Shown: positions 11,253-24,600, counted from the stretch's first letter. The stretch is 64,000 bases of DNA from Platanthera guangdongensis (GCA_039583875.1 CM077162.1:57749675-57813674); one strand, 5' to 3'. A program made the numbers and translations. Notes: generated by a model from the letters alone, not told the origin.

Positions 11253-12395
11253 TGTTCGTCCTCTAAGTCACTCGGGACACCATCTGGGTCACTCTCTTCA
11301 GCAGCCTCATAAACTAGATTGGAGGGGTCGGAGTCGACTCTAATAGGGCTATGGCTTTAGTGTTTATTGGGAATTCAAAGGCATAGTGGCCCTAAACACC
11401 ACAAGCATAACACGCGGCATTGGACTTACTAACCTTCCCTATGGGGATACACTCACTGTTGGGGTTCCCAGCGTTCCTAGCTGTGATAACTACCAAATTA
11501 GACTTGTTGGACCGAAAATTCCTTTTATCCCTGTATGTGGAAGTGGACGCTCCCAGTGTGGACTTACCCTTAACTTGGGAATAATGGGAGTGCGCCTTAG
11601 AGGAAAGATGTTTTTAAATTTCGAGGGCGACATTGAAAGTCGTGTTTAAATCTGTATGTCTATAGCGTATGAGTTTCCTTTGGATGTTGGGATATAACCC
11701 CTTTCGAAACTTAGATAAAGTAACCTCAGGAGCCTCTCTAAGGTCACAACGCACTAAGCGGTCCTTTAACTCGCCCATGTACTCGGCTACCGATTTTGAT
11801 CCTTGTTGTAGGGTGGCTAGCCCATTGAACATCTGTGTATGGTGGTATGCAGGGATTTACTGATCAGACAACAGGTTCTTCATTACGGGTCAGCCACCTA
11901 GTGGGACTCCGTTCCCGGTCCCTAGCATACGCTCCTCATTTAGCCAATATGCCTTAGCATGCCTAGTTAAGTTTATCCTGGCGACTTGGACCTTCTGAAG
12001 GTCCGTGAGATGTTCCATTCGAAGTAACATTCCATTTCTACCACCCAGGTGAGGAAGATCTAGGGATCACCCATGCCGTCATAGGTGGGGGCATCGATCT
12101 TAATGGCCCTAGTAATATAGAAGTCACGCTCGTGGTGACAATCTAGATGAGGGATTCGGGGAGAGTTCCCATTAGAGTCAGAATCGTTTACCGGTTGGTG
12201 CCGATTGGGCTGTCTCACATTAACGGGTGGAGGCGGTCATTTTTGGTTCTGTAGTATTTGGGCTATCATGGTCCTAAGCTCCATCATCTCAGTTTGTAGT
12301 CCCTCAATAGCCTCAGTATTCTCATCCCCGTGCTCATTCGCTGCAATTCTAGACGATGACGGTGTAGTGTACTCCGTTCCTGGTCTAGTGCGCAT
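11253..12395 (-). pseudogene. gag: gag of element D (degenerate)
   Basis: ATG at 12393-12395 opens a frame with an acidic helix (GDENTEAIEGLQTEMMELRT), followed by a stop. The retrotransposon gag domain follows (IDAPTYDGMGDP...FLTWVVEMECYFEW; NGLATLQQGSKSVAEYMGEL; LREAPEVTLSKFRKGL). A CCHC-like knuckle (C-Y-A-C...G-H...) lies at about 11375-11411, with its last cysteine apparently changed to Phe. Several stops and frameshifts break the frame. Confidence 0.7.
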
Positions 12396-12640
12396 ACAGG
12401 GTTACAGAAAAATTTGAAAGACGAACTGTCCTAACGCTGGACCTAAAGTTAAAACAAGATATTTTGAAATTTTCCTGAATTGACAGGAACGAGGAACGTT
12501 AAAATTTTTTTTATATATTTCGCAGAAAAATAATGATTTTAGACCGCTATTTGCATACTAGAAAAAAAAATCTTTTTTTGATTAATTCATGCAAACGGAA
12601 GAGAGTGAGGACGTTTAAAACATAGAGGTTGAAACGACCC

Positions 12641-12655
12641 GCTTTGATACCAAAT
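12641..12655 (-). other. PBS of element D
   Basis: On the minus strand ATTTGGTATCAAAGC follows the LTR end directly. It fits initiator Met tRNA complementarity (TGGTATCA.AGC). Confidence 0.8.
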
Positions 12656-13353
12656 TGATGTAGGTCATGTCTCTTACGAAGATCTATACGAGAGATGGCT
12701 GTAGTTCGCGATCAACACACACTTGATCCGCCGCACCTACACCAGCATCTACCGTCCTCAATACTTAATCGTTTGGCGAACAAAGCATAAACACAATCGG
12801 AGAATGATCGACTCTAAAACAGCAATGAAAAATGAATCGACTTGTTCCCAAAGATAACACAAAGGTTCCCAATCCCTTTTGAGAGCAAGACCAAAGCTAT
12901 AGGCCAAGATCCGCTCAAGCAAAATGGACCTACCCTATCCGGAGAAAAGGAAAATCGAACAATAACGATTTTATTTAGAGATTTGAAAACCAATTGAGCT
13001 TTAAAATAACTGAGAACACGATGGTTCAACCTCCACAAATCTAAAGAGAAGAAGCACTAGAGAAGGGGGAAGAGATTACCCAACTCGTTTGTGGGAAACA
13101 CACTTGATAACTTGTGGGAGAATCACTCTCTCCATGATTTCCTCCGGCATCGCACTGAATGGATCCACCGGCATCGCACCGAGTAGGGTTGTCGTCCTTC
13201 TTCCTTGGAGTCGCACCAAGAAACCACGCCGGAGGCTCCACAGGAGGGGAGGCCGAAATGGAGGAAGATGGAGAAAAAGGGGGCGGCGGCTATTCACTAG
13301 TCCTGGCCGAAATTCTTCTTTAGAGAAGAGGATTTTAGGTTTTCTTTCTTCAT
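12656..13353 (-). repeat. 5' LTR of element D, first part (continues at 31299)
   Basis: It begins (plus strand) TGATGTAGGTCAT next to the PBS and is interrupted at 13353 by the LARD, whose TTCAT target duplication brackets the insertion. The remaining LTR sequence is at 31299-31381. The joined LTR would be about 780 bp. It is GC-richer than its surroundings. No TCGACGATC or GACACG-type palindromes are seen here, unlike the other elements. Confidence 0.75.
13349..13353. repeat. Target-site duplication of the LARD (left copy, TTCAT)
   Basis: TTCAT precedes the LARD at 13349-13353 and follows it at 31294-31298. A 5-bp duplication is standard for Ty3/gypsy integration and sets both element ends. 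Confidence 0.92.
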
Positions 13354-16300
13354 TGATGAGTTGTAAATATATGTCTTTTTTATGTACATTAATTAAGTCA
13401 TTTTCATTTATTTTCGTTATTTTTACTTAATTTTATTCAATAAATTACACTTATTTCGTAAATATTATGCTAACTTAGATTTATTTTTGTTTCCTGAAAT
13501 TTTCAGGAAAATTGCCAAAAATTGCAAGTACACGCCCATATACTTTGGGTCATGCCCGTGACCTAGGCGTGATACTTCAATTCCCGTGAAATCAGTTATT
13601 TTTTGAAGAAAAATCATGACGCGCCCTAAGACACGCCCGTGTCCAATGACACACCTCGTGACCAAGACCTGTGTCACTCCCGCTCGACGAAATCGCGCTC
13701 GAAGATCGTCAACCGACCTGACACGCCCGTGTCAAGATGCGACACCGGCATGTTCTTCTCTACCTGGCCGACAAGATAGCGCGCCGACTTTTCGGCACAA
13801 CCCGTCCCGGATCGACCTCCACGACACGCCCTCTGACAAGCCCTCTGACACGCCTGTGTCGATAGAGACACAGGCGTGACTTCCACATGGACCACCCCGA
13901 AGTCAAACCCACCGTTGAATCGATGGATCACCTCATGTAAAGTGCTGACATGCCCCCGGTACACGCCCGTGACCGAGGGCCTTGAATTTTTTTTCTATAA
14001 ATAGCCCATTTTTGTATGAACTCTTGTTCCCTTTTTATGGAATCATTTTGCTTAGGGGCTGGCTGCTTAAGTGTTTTCTATGCTTTGTAAGGGAATTTCT
14101 CCCACTCTCCTTTATTTGTAGCTTAGTAATCTCCTTTTTAGTTTAATAAAATTTGTAGATTTTCTCCCTTTACATTGTTATGGAATTCATCTATGTGCCG
14201 ACCTTAACCAATCTTTTTTTTACTTTGTTTTAACTTTGTTTTTCGTCTTTTAAAATGAGTGTGTGTGTGTATGAGATTAGATTTCATGCTTTCATTCTTG
14301 TTATTTTTTACCTAGTTTTGTTAGACTTGGGATTTTTATAGCCTTTTATGCATCCTTATAAATCCGTAAAAACATTTTCAAAGTGGTTTTCATTTTTTCT
14401 AACTTAGATTTACTTGTTTAGGTAGTAAAATTTCTCGTTCTTTTCACTTTATTTTCACTTTTTAACCACTTTTACGGAGTTATAGGAATGAATATACAGT
14501 CGTTTTAATTTTTGGAGCATTTCGATTTTTGTTTTAAACTTTGCTCGTTTAATTTTTCTGTCTTCATTTTATTCATTTCTACCGCATTCTAGCGATAGAA
14601 ATTTGTTTGTTTTAATTTTTCGAGCACTTTCATTTTGCGTTTATTTGCAAACCTTTTTGCTCGTTTAATTTTATTTCTACTATTTATGCATTTCTACCTC
14701 ATTCTAGCGGTAGAGATGTAGTTATTTTAATTTTTCAGTAACTTTGTTTTTCACTTTTTTCGTATGTGTGTGTGCGTGTAGGAGATAATTTTTATCGCTT
14801 TCTTTCCTTCCTGTAGAGTGCGCGAGTGTATGAGTTCGACTTTAATTTCTATTGTGTGTGTGTGTTTTTATTTTCGTTGAGTGGGTGTGTGTATCTTTCT
14901 TTAAGTAGAGTGTGTGGGTGTGTTTTCTTTTATGTAGTGTGCGTGTGTTTCTTTTCTGTAGAGTGCGTGTGTTTTTCTTTCTGCCGAGCGAGTGTGTGAG
15001 TTTTCTTTTCTGTCAAGTGTATGAGATTTCTTTTCTGTAGAGTGTGTGAGTTTTCTTCAAGTAGGGTGAGTGAGTGTGTTTAATTTTCTATCATGTGTGT
15101 GTGTTTTACTTTCTATAGAGTGCGTACGTGTGTGCATTTACTTTCTCCTACACTTTTGAGTAGGACTCGCTTTCATTTTCCCTCCTACTCATTTGAGTAG
15201 AACTTGTACATGTGCGTTTTCCTTTCTGTAGTGTGTGTGCATTTTAATTTTTGCAGTGTGTGTGTGTATTTCATTTCATGTCAAGTATGTGCGTGTGTTT
15301 CACTTTCTATATAGTGTTTGAGTTTTTACTTTCTGTCGAGTGAGTGCGTGTCTTTTATTTTCTGTAGAGTACGTGCGTGGGTGCATTTATTTTCTCCTAC
15401 TCGTTTTAGTAGTACTCACTTTCATTTCTCGCCTACTCGTTTGAGTAGGACTCGCACTTTTCCTGCTTTCTTTTCTACTTTTTTTTACTGCTTTCTTTTT
15501 CAGCTTTATTTCCTGCTTTCCTTTTATCGCTTTTTCCCGCAAGCCATCCCTATTCTGATGAGTGGCTAACCACTCTTAGTCCTCAGTATCGAAGAGCATT
15601 GAGACAGATAAAATAGCTTTAATTAATTGACGGTCCTATTTTTCTAATTAATTTAAATTAACTTACGGTTTACCCCGGGTTTACGAAGCGTAGAACCACA
15701 TAATCAATGTGTGGGCTCTATTTCCGTAGTTTATACACTAGCTAGCCGAGAGGCCGTGCGTATGGACCGTTCATCCTGGGTAAATGGAGTTTCGCACTAA
15801 CCCTCGAGAGAAGAGGCGCACAAACTCTACCGGAATGGGTTCCCCACACAATAACGAGGTTCTTAGCATAATGCGGGCATTAAGAGGAATCCTTCGTCGG
15901 ACGAGAGCCCGGTCGAATAGTCTTAATGTTCAGGTGAGCGATAGTCCTAGAGATAGGTGAGCTCATTTTAGTGGAACCTCCACAGCCAAGTCTCCGCCTT
16001 AATTAATTTGAATCTTAGGATCTCTTTTTATTAAAAGTTTATTTTAGTTCAAATTTTATTTAATACGGTTACGCTAAGCTCTTCATCGGCTCCACCTTTT
16101 AATGCTTTCATTTTCTATCCTTTTTTATTTATATATAAATATTAACACGACAAATTAATTTTTGGTAAAATAATAGTACCCTCCATGGAAGAGTAGAAAT
16201 AATCAACCCGACCTCGAGAATAATACGACCTCGATATTCCACACCGGAATATCTTGTACCACACAGGATAGGTGCACTTGCCTCCTTTCGTTAAAACTCG

Positions 16301-16410
16301 GTTTCAACTTTTTATAATTAATAAATCTGCGCACCCCGTCCTTCCTAAATAAAATTTATAAACCGCTCTACTAAATAGAACTTGCGGGGTACCGCGAGTT
16401 TTAACCTTCA
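13354..16410 (+). repeat. 5' LTR of the LARD
   Basis: It starts TGATGAGTTGTAAATATAT and ends TTTTAACCTTCA just before the PBS; length 3057 bp. From left to right: an AT-rich start; GACACG/CGTGTC palindromes and TCGACGA motifs (13555-13975); a TTTCTATAAATAGCCCA TATA-box-like site (13992-14008); T-rich sequence; TG/GAGT-rich low-complexity sequence (14250-15360); paired CTACTC/GAGTAG hairpins; then a conserved end region with TTTACCCCGGGTTTACG. Confidence 0.92.
13992..14008 (+). promoter_or_regulatory. TATA-box-like promoter of the LARD 5' LTR
   Basis: TTTCTATAAATAGCCCA is a good plant TATA context. The same box recurs at the same LTR position in the second LARD LTR (near 28870), and a close variant (CCTATAAATTGCCCA) occurs in element H (near 56362). 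Its conservation between families supports a promoter role in the U3/R region. Confidence 0.65.
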
Positions 16411-16416
16411 AGTTTT

Positions 16417-16434
16417 TGGCGCCGTTACCGGGGA
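16417..16434 (+). other. PBS of the LARD (Asp tRNA type)
   Basis: TGGCGCCGTTACCGGGGA lies six bases after the LTR. It fits the TGGCGCCGTTGCCGGGGA site used by Athila/Tat elements. Confidence 0.9.
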
Positions 16435-18967
16435 CATTTCGAGTTGTTATTTTCAACTCTGAAGACCTATTACTTTTACCTATATATATATATATATTAA
16501 GAAAATGGCCAACAAAAATATACTACTAATAATAATAATCATAATAATCATATAAATTTTATAATAAATAAAAACAAAGTAATACTTAACTTAAAAAAAG
16601 AAGTTTAGTTTATACTTATTATTTCATATATTTATCAAAAAACCAAAAAAATTTAAAATAATTTTTTTTAAAAAAACTATATAAAAAAACTTTTAAAACA
16701 AACCTATAAAACAAAAAAAAACTTGAAAAAACTATAAAACTTATAAAAATCTAAAAAAAAAACTAAAAACTTAAAACATTTTGTTATTTTTATGAAAAAT
16801 CTAAAAAACCAAAAAAAAAACTATTATTTTATAAAACTTATAAAAATCTAAAAAAAACTAAAACCCCTCAAAAAAACAACGAAAAAAACAATAAACTCCA
16901 AAAAAACCCTAGTTAAAAACACAAAAATGCATATATATACTAATTTGTTATTTACCATATATATATCTATAGCAACAAAAAAATCCTCTCCTACAAAACC
17001 ACAAAAAAAAATTTCTCGTATATATTTTGTTTTAACTTCTTTTATTTTTTTTCAAAAGACAAAATAACTTTTTACCAAAAATGCTAAACATTGAAAATAA
17101 ATAAAATTTTTTTATTATTAAACTTATATATCTATTTTTTTGCTTCAACGCACTTCACTATTGTGCGCTTTAGGGGACGCATTTCTGTACACGCTCAAAA
17201 GCTAAGACGTTAGCTTTGAGTCACACACACATTTCCCCTACCACCCACAACCTTTTGGCCGAATTTATCTTTTTCATTTTTCTGTTATCATTTTGCTTCT
17301 TTATTTTTTTTCTAAATAATGCAGGGTTCCAAATGTGCCTCCCCAACCTCGTCTTAGGGAAGCTTCTACCCTCCCTTTTTCTTTTTGTACATATTATATT
17401 CTGTCTATTATCGTTCCGCATACTTATATTGCAACATTGGGGACAATGTTGGGTTTACGTATGAGGGTGTTTTCTTATTTTTCTATTTTTGCACTTTTAT
17501 ATTCTGCAATAAAAAAAACTCATCAAAAATACAAAAAAATCCAAAAAGTTAAAACCTGCAATAGATGTTTTTCCTTATTTTTATAAACAAAAACTCAAAA
17601 AAATTCATAAAACAAAAAAAACAATTCATAAAACAAAAACAAAAAACTTATAAAAAAATTCAAAAAAAAATTTCATTATTTTACTTTTTAAATATTTTTG
17701 TAGAACAATCTTTCTCTTTCCCACATCTCTAAAAAATCAAAAAAAGATGATAATCAAAAATACAAAACACGATGAAAAACCCTAAAATCACAAAAATTTG
17801 AAATTATGTAATTATTAAATCAAATGTCTCATTCTTAACCCTTTTCGCTTTCCAAAAATTTAGTTGCGAGTTAATTTATAAGTGAATTCTATTGATTGTT
17901 TGTTTACTATTCGTTTATTAATTGGAGATCGATAGATTTAGATATCTGGGGTTAAGTTTTAAGGAATTTCTTGTGCATTATTTTTATTAGATATGTACAT
18001 GTTTTCAGCAACACTTTTAACTCATCTAAATAGTTGTACATTTATTTTGTTAGAAAATAACAACCTTAGATTTCAAATTATGTTTACTCCAAGCTCTTTT
18101 TTGAAATATAAGAACATTTAATTTATAAAGGTTGCTCTCAAAAATGTTTTATTAAACTTAGTTTCATTTTTGAAAAAAAAAAACCTATCTCCTTTTTTCA
18201 TGTCTTACTTGGCATGATTTTGATCCAAAAATGTTTTATCATACTTGGCATGATTTTGAAATTAATAACACTTCTTTCTCATCACTTTCTTGTAAATAAC
18301 TTGATAAAAATTGTCAAAAAATTTAAAAATCTTATGTCAATGGAAATAAGATTTCGTTCCGTAAACATAGGCATCCAATATTTGAAAAGATTATATATTA
18401 CGGAGTAAGAGAATATAATTCATTACTCCTATACATATACATTGGGTTATTATGATGTTGTTAAAAAATTTATATGTTATGGAAAATAAGATTTCGTTTT
18501 CCTAACATTCATATTCGAACCAAAAAATTTCATTAGAGGTTTGATCAAAAAAATATACCCTAGCCTCTAAACCAAAACCTTTTTCATATACCACGACATC
18601 CCATTCCGCCAATCTCAAATGATTCTAGATTTAATTAAAAAATCTTTTTGAGGGCATAATTTCTAAATTACATTATTTCCTCTATTTCTTATAAGCTACA
18701 GTTTCATAAATCCAATCTATTTTTGTTAACCTAACAAATAAAATTTTTTGCTATTTGTTTGATTATATCAGAAGTTTTTAGCTGAGACTATTCCTTTAAT
18801 TAATTTTTTGTCATAATTTAGGGCTTAACTCTTATACCACGGATATTTATTTAGATCTTTCTTTCAATTAATTCAAACGGTAGCTAAACTTAGGATTTAT
18901 TTAATTCATTATAAGTTCATCACCAACTTTTCCTCTGGAATAGCAAATGCTTAAGTATGGGGGTATT
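16435..18967 (+). other. Non-coding interior of the LARD
   Basis: The first ~50 bases match the post-PBS leader of element H (GAGTTGTTATT...TATTACTTTTAC). Then come a TA run at 16482-16496, long A-rich runs (16540-17100), a GC-normal island (17140-17470) and more A/T-rich sequence to the PPT. The island contains GCAGGGTTCCAAATGTGCCTCCCC, close to the post-integrase sequence of H at 63963-63992, and an ATTGGGGACAATGTTGGGTT block typical of the Athila 3' region. No reading frame with recognisable protein similarity exists. Confidence 0.8.
18955..18967 (+). other. Polypurine tract of the LARD
   Basis: GTATGGGGGTATT directly precedes the TGATGAG start of the second LTR. Confidence 0.75.
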
Positions 18968-19203
18968 TGATGAGTTGTAAATATATATTTTTTATGTACA
19001 TTAATTAAGTCATTTTCATTTATTTTAATTATTTTTGCTTAATTTTGTTCAATAAATTACTCCTATTTTGTAAATATTATGCTAACTTAGATTTATTTTT
19101 GTTTCTTGAAATTTTCAGGAAAATGGCCAAAAATTGCAAGTACATGCCCGTGTACTTTGGGTCACGCCCGTGACCTTGGCTTGATACTTCAATTCCCGTG
19201 AAA
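18968..19203 (+). repeat. 3' LTR of the LARD, first part
   Basis: It is nearly identical to 13354 onward (TGATGAGTTGTAAATATAT...). It is cut at CCCGTGAAA by element E and resumes at 28471. Confidence 0.92.
19199..19203. repeat. Target-site duplication of element E (left copy, TGAAA)
   Basis: TGAAA at 19199-19203 is repeated at 28471-28475. Joining at one copy reproduces the CCCGTGAAATCAG sequence seen uninterrupted in the other LARD LTR at about 13584. Confidence 0.95.
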
Positions 19204-21391
19204 TATAACACCCCGAAACTCAAAAGGGCGATGGAAGGGGTTTTGGGCCAAATTTGGAATTTAGCAGGGGGCACACGGCCTGGATCACGGGCGTGTCCCA
19301 GGGCATGCCGTGTTTAGGTCGACGATTTGGTTGAGAGGTCGATGAATTTTGGAGTCGATGATCGTCGAGCAGCGAACACGGCCTGAGACACGGGCACGTC
19401 CTAGGGCATGTCAAGCTCATGTCGACGATCTGTCAGTGAAGTCGACATTTTCGCTCGACGATGTGTCGAGATAGGGAACACGACCTAGGACACGGGCATG
19501 TCGAAGGCCGTGTCGGGTGGTTGACGATCAATGCTCGACGAAGTGACGAGATAGTGAACACGGCCTGGAGCCCAGGCGTATTCGGGTATGACACGTGCGT
19601 GTTAAATAGGACACGGCCGTTTCCAAGACCCGTGTGAGTCTCGGGTTGATTTTGGTCCAGTGTTGATGGAGGAACATGCCCTGGAGTACGGGCATGTACT
19701 GGCTGACACGGGCATGTCAGGTCGAACACGGGCGTGTCGGGTGCCTGTGTGTTTTTCGAGACGCGTCGATTTAAACGGCGAATGGGGGACACGACCCTGG
19801 ATACGGGCATGTCGCAGGCCGTGTTCGGCCTAAGTTTTACATTTCAGCTACGGAGCGTGGCCGTTCGTTTCCTTATTATGGGATCCGATGGTTGGGGGTT
19901 GTTCCTACTGGGATATACCCGGGAATAGGGTTTTAAATCCCTCACTTCTTTTACTTACTCTCTTTCTAAAAGTCTAGAGAGAAGGGAGAGCAAGGAAGTA
20001 GAAAGGAGGCTAGATTCGGTTACCAGCGGAGTTTCGGAGCTCCAAATCACGAGCCCACTTCGGATCTACGGAGGTGAGGAGATTGTGGTGCTTTCCATCT
20101 GCATACATTTCCCTGGGGCCAAGGAAGAATGCTAGGGTAATGATTCTCTACTTGAGCATGTGAAGCTCTACTTCTTTTGCATAGGGAAGCACACTCTCGC
20201 GAGTTTGTGGTGAGTTTGAGGTGTTCCTTCAAGTAGACATGAATAGTCCCTGTTGTGTACATGTAGAGTCCGTAATCGAGAATGGACATAGGCATGATGT
20301 GTGAAACCAACCCGGACAAGTTGGTCTGGATCGGTGATGTTGCATTGCATGAAAGGCTAGAGAAGACTCCGTGCGAATGTTTGTTTTTCGGGTTTTCTAC
20401 GAGGAAGATTGCAACAGGGGCCTTGGGGATTAACACCAAGGTACACCTGGAAAATTGGGCGGACGCGTGGTTTTGCCATCTTATGGGCCTGGGATCCAAC
20501 TTGAACATAACTGGTTTATGTGATGTATGTAAATGATTTGGGACTCGGGAAAGTTTGACCCGTGCATATGTTTTAAATTAACGTTGTGGTGTGAGCAACG
20601 GGTCAGGCGGAACCGTACCCGCTCTATGTCATTCGGTTAAAGAGACCTAAAGTTACTTAGCACTTATCATTGGCATAGATAGAGGGTCTTAGGCAGTGGC
20701 CAGAAAGACCAAATGCTCACGAGATATTACCGTCCAAGGGGCGATGGTGAGTCGGCGGACTTTGACCGTGATCACCGAGAATATGCCCTGAGAGCACGGG
20801 GTATGTGGCCGTGCATGCCTACGCCTGTGATGTAGTGTTATTACTATATAATGCTTGGTTATGCTAATAAAGTGCAGGGAAGGAGCATCGCCGCCTTGAG
20901 TTTGGGGGCGGGATCATTATAGTTTGGTCAGCATAGCTGACTTTTGCCTTTATTTGACACCGCTGCGGTGGATTGTTGCTTGCAGATGCTGCAGGACCAA
21001 GCGGTAAATTGCGGGCTAAAGCCCAAGTTACTGAGTCGGCCCTAGAAGGCCTAAATATTGACTGTTTATTTGATTTATTCATGTGTGATCGGCCTGCGAG
21101 CCGAGGTTTGCAAAACATGTAATATGAGTAAACAAATGTAAAGCCTTAAGGTCATCGTACTTGTGTATTGTACTTCATTCTTGTTGGTTTGAGTAGTGGA
21201 CATTCATGCTCGTGCTGGGTTCTTTATTTTGCAACTTTAAATTACTTCCGCTAGAATGACTCTGTGTAGGACGTTGGATATTAGTTGGATGGTATTCCAT
21301 TGAGTAACCACCCGGTCTGTCTCTGGTATATAGTGTCGGGCCCCGACCGGACCTACTGTTATATGCTATGCGACGGATAGGGGGTGTCACA
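19204..21391 (+). repeat. 5' LTR of element E
   Basis: It begins TATAACACCCCGAAACTC (original TG changed to TA) and ends GGATAGGGGGTGTCACA. The first ~700 bases hold a dense array of GACACGGGC(G/A)TGTC palindromes and TCGACGA motifs. The rest is unique LTR sequence that matches 26281-28470. Confidence 0.95.
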
Positions 21392-21617
21392 ATTTGGTAT
21401 CAGACTCCTAGTTTCGGTCGTGATTAAAATTAATTCGTGGATGAATTCTTTTTAAGGGGTGGTGAGCACATGTGTGTGCATCATCGTTATAACATCAAAA
21501 GAACCCATGAATGTCCACTTAGGAATGAAAATACACGTGTTTGAGGAACCTGCGTGTTCCTATAATTGCTTTTTGCAATTTTGTATGGTCGGTTAACGGT
21601 GTTTTGTACAACTATAG
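21392..21617 (+). other. PBS and leader of element E
   Basis: ATTTGGTATCAGACTCC (21392-21408) is the initiator Met tRNA-type PBS. The leader continues to TAG at 21615-21617, immediately before the gag frame. Its last bases, AACTATAG|GTGACC, resemble a 3' splice site, and element F keeps the same TAG|GTGACC. Confidence 0.8.
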
Positions 21618-24600
21618 GTGACCAGAAGCGCTGCTGGGCCATCAGAATGCCGAGTTTCTGAGGCTAGTAGTGCACCAAACGATGCTCCTGCAACACCTCC
21701 ATCGGCTGAAACCATACGATTGGTTGTCGAAGCAGTGTTTGCCATGATCAATGCACAACTTGCAAGGCAAATGCAGCAGCCCGCTCCTGCGATGGAGCAG
21801 GTACCTCTTCTAGAGGTTCAGCCGAGAAGAGTGGAGCAGGTAGTAGTGGAGCCTTTGGTGTTGAGGCGAGCAACTGAAAGGCAGGTCAAGCACGTTATGA
21901 GCTTTAATCCTTCTATGTTCTCGGGGTTGGGAACCCCATCGCAAGCTGAATACTGGCTCTCCCGTATGAAGAGAGTCTTGACAGCAACGGAGACGGAGGA
22001 GTGGCAGATGACCACTATAGCTACGTTTCTTGTGGACGGTGATGTTAGGTTGTGGTGGGAAGACTTGGAGCTACATCACTTGATGGGTAGGTAGATTATG
22101 GACATCTCTATGGAGGAGTTCTCGAGACTGTTCTTGGCAAGGTACCTCCCTTCGGCGCAGAGGATAGCTTTGGAGAATGAGTTCCTGAAATTGGTGCAAG
22201 GAGAGAGTAGCATGGATGAGTATCTCCACGAGTTTACTCGGTTGGGTCGGTATGCTAGCTCTACGTTCGCGGATGAGGAGTGTAAGACCAATAGTTTCTA
22301 CGAAGGTCTGAGAGATGACTTGAGGCTACTACTCTCGGGGCCTATGAAGCAGGGTTTCTTTACCCTGATCAACATGGCCCGCTCTTTGGAAAAGGATATG
22401 AAGAATGTACAAGAAAAGAAGAGCTTTGGTGATAAGAAGTCTGAGTTCAAGGTGCCGACTACCTCAAAGTCTGGGTACCGTAAGTTCTTTAAGAAGGCTA
22501 GGACTTCGGGTCCAGCTCCTTCTTCCGGTGCTTCTGGGGTGACTACGGGTCGGACCCCGGGTGCATGTTTTACTTGTAGGAAGCCGGGGCACTTGCCCCG
22601 TGATTGTTGGAGCGGACGTCCCAAGTCCTAAAGGAAGTCGGGAGCAACTTATGAAGAGAAGGTCAAGGCGGTGGAGTCAACCGCGTCCCATTATGCTCCT
22701 ACTCAACCGAGGGTTTATAATCTTGGCCAACAGGAGGCCATTAAACAAGCGGATGTGGTGACAGGTACGATTAAAATTTATAGCAGGTTAAATTTTAAAT
22801 ACTTGTTATGCACGTGTTACGTTACCACTGCTTGTTTAGGATTTGTTTTGATTTGCGAGTATCCGACGAGAGCACTCTTTGATATGGGAGCTTCACACTC
22901 CTTTTTATCCGAAAGCTTCATATCGCGCATCGGAGTACCTTCTTCGATTGCGGAGGACAAACTGGACGTGTTGTTGCTGAATGGGTGTTCGATGCGCGTG
23001 GATAGAATCTTTGGCATTAAGATTAGTATCGGGAGGCAGGAGTTCCATTTGCTAGTATCGTTACTGCCGCTGGTGGAGTTCGATGTAATATTCGGCATGG
23101 ACTAGCTCTCGAAGCAGCAAGCTTTTATTTATTGCTGTCGCAAGGAAGTCAAGTTGGTAACAGGTCGAGAGATGACTTTTACAGGCTTGAAAGGGTTGAG
23201 CAAGACATTTATGTCTGCTCTTCAGGTGGTGAAGGCAATTCGTACTGGTGTAGAGCTGTTCTTTACACTAGTTGAGGTTGCAAAGACTAAACCTTCATTG
23301 GATATTATTTCAGTGGTATCGGAGTACCCTGATGTGTTCCCTGGCGATCTTCCTGGAGCCCCGCCTCAACGGGAGATAGATTTCACGATTGAGCTAGTGT
23401 CAGGTGCTAAACCTGTGTCACACTCTCCGTATCGGCTAGCGCCTAAGGAAATGACGAAGCTAAAGGTTCAACTGCAAGAGTTGTTGGAGCAAGGGTATGC
23501 ACGTCCAAGTTAGTCGCCTTGGAGAGCACCGGTCCTCTTTGTTAAGAACAAGGATGGGAGATTGAGACTCTGTATTGATTATCGGGAGTTGAACAAGCTA
23601 ACGGAGAAGAACAAGTACACGATCCCGAGGATTGATGATCTATTTGATCAGTTAGTCGGGTCGACGGTGTACTCGAAGTTGGATCTCAAGTCCGGTTACT
23701 ATCAGCCGAGGATAAGGGAGAGTGATATCCCTAAGAAAACGTTCAGTACGATATACGGGCATTACGAGTTTACGGTCATGCCGTTTGGGCTGACGAATGC
23801 GCCGTCAGTGTTCATGGATTTGATGAACAGGACGTGCAGGGAGTACTTGGACCATTTTGTGATCGCCTTCATCGATGACATTTTGGTGTACTCGCAGAGT
23901 GAGGAAGATCACTTCAGGAATCTTCACTTGGTATTAGAGACGCTCAGGAGGAATCAATTATACGCCAAGTTCTCGAAATGCGAGATTTGGTTGTCCTCAG
24001 TGGCATTCCTCGGTCATATAGTGAGTGGAGAGGGGATTGCGGTGGATCCAGAGAATGTTGTTGCAATACGAGAGTGGCCTGTGCTTTCTACGGTAGCAGA
24101 GGTCCGGAGTTTTCTGGGGCTTGCCGGCTATTACAGGCGCTTCGTGGAGAACTTCTCGCGGATAGCGTTACCTCTCACTACTTTGATGAGGAAGGAGCAG
24201 AAGTTCGTTTGGACGCCGGAGTGCGCACGAGCTTTTGAGGAGTTGAAGTGTCGGTTGATCACGGTGCCTGTGTTGAGTTCGCCGAGTGGGACCGAAGGCT
24301 TTGAAATCTACAGCGATGCTTCGAGCAGTAGTTTGGTTTGTGTGCTACTGCAGCATGGGAGCGTTATAGCATATGACTCGAGACAGCTGAAAGTGCACGA
24401 GAGGAATTATTCGGTCCATGACTTGGAGTTAGCGGCCGTGATTTTTGCCTTGAAGCTGTGGAGGCACTACTTGTATGGAGTAAGGGTCGATATCTATACC
24501 GACCATAAGAGCCTGAAATATTTGTTGGATCAGAAATATCTGAACATGCAGCAACGTAGATGGATGAAGTTCCAGGGGGACTATACACTCAAGATCCACT

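Larger units (their letters stand above)
10370..12655 (-). mobile_element. Element D: truncated Ty3/gypsy element, internal region
   Basis: Read on the minus strand: PBS (12641-12655), a short leader (12396-12640), gag, protease and the first few dozen residues of RT. It stops abruptly after W-R-M-C at 10370, where a complete element would continue with the RT palm. The rest of pol and the 3' LTR are missing. Its 5' LTR is at 12656-13353 and continues at 31299 after the LARD. The clade is uncertain; the protease block resembles chromoviruses outside the Tekay group. Confidence 0.8.

Noticed and set aside
13616..13964. Overlapping frames rich in Thr/Arg/Pro in the LARD LTR
   Set aside because: They are by-products of the GACACGCCCGTGTC palindromes, which lack stops in several frames. 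Similar false frames appear in the LTRs of E, F, G and H.
14250..15360. TG-rich tracts taken as a telomere-like or microsatellite array
   Set aside because: The GTGTGTGAG units are irregular, and the whole stretch recurs at the same place in the other LARD LTR and in LTR H, so it is LTR sequence.
16540..17100. A-rich interior of the LARD considered as a poly(A) tail or processed pseudogene
   Set aside because: The A runs are dispersed and interrupted over hundreds of bases, there is no gene body upstream, and the PBS and leader lie immediately before it.
20047..20508. Minus-strand 150-codon frame in LTR E as a host gene
   Set aside because: A similar frame is present in the 3' LTR copy but with different breaks, and no conserved protein features are visible; it is chance in LTR sequence.
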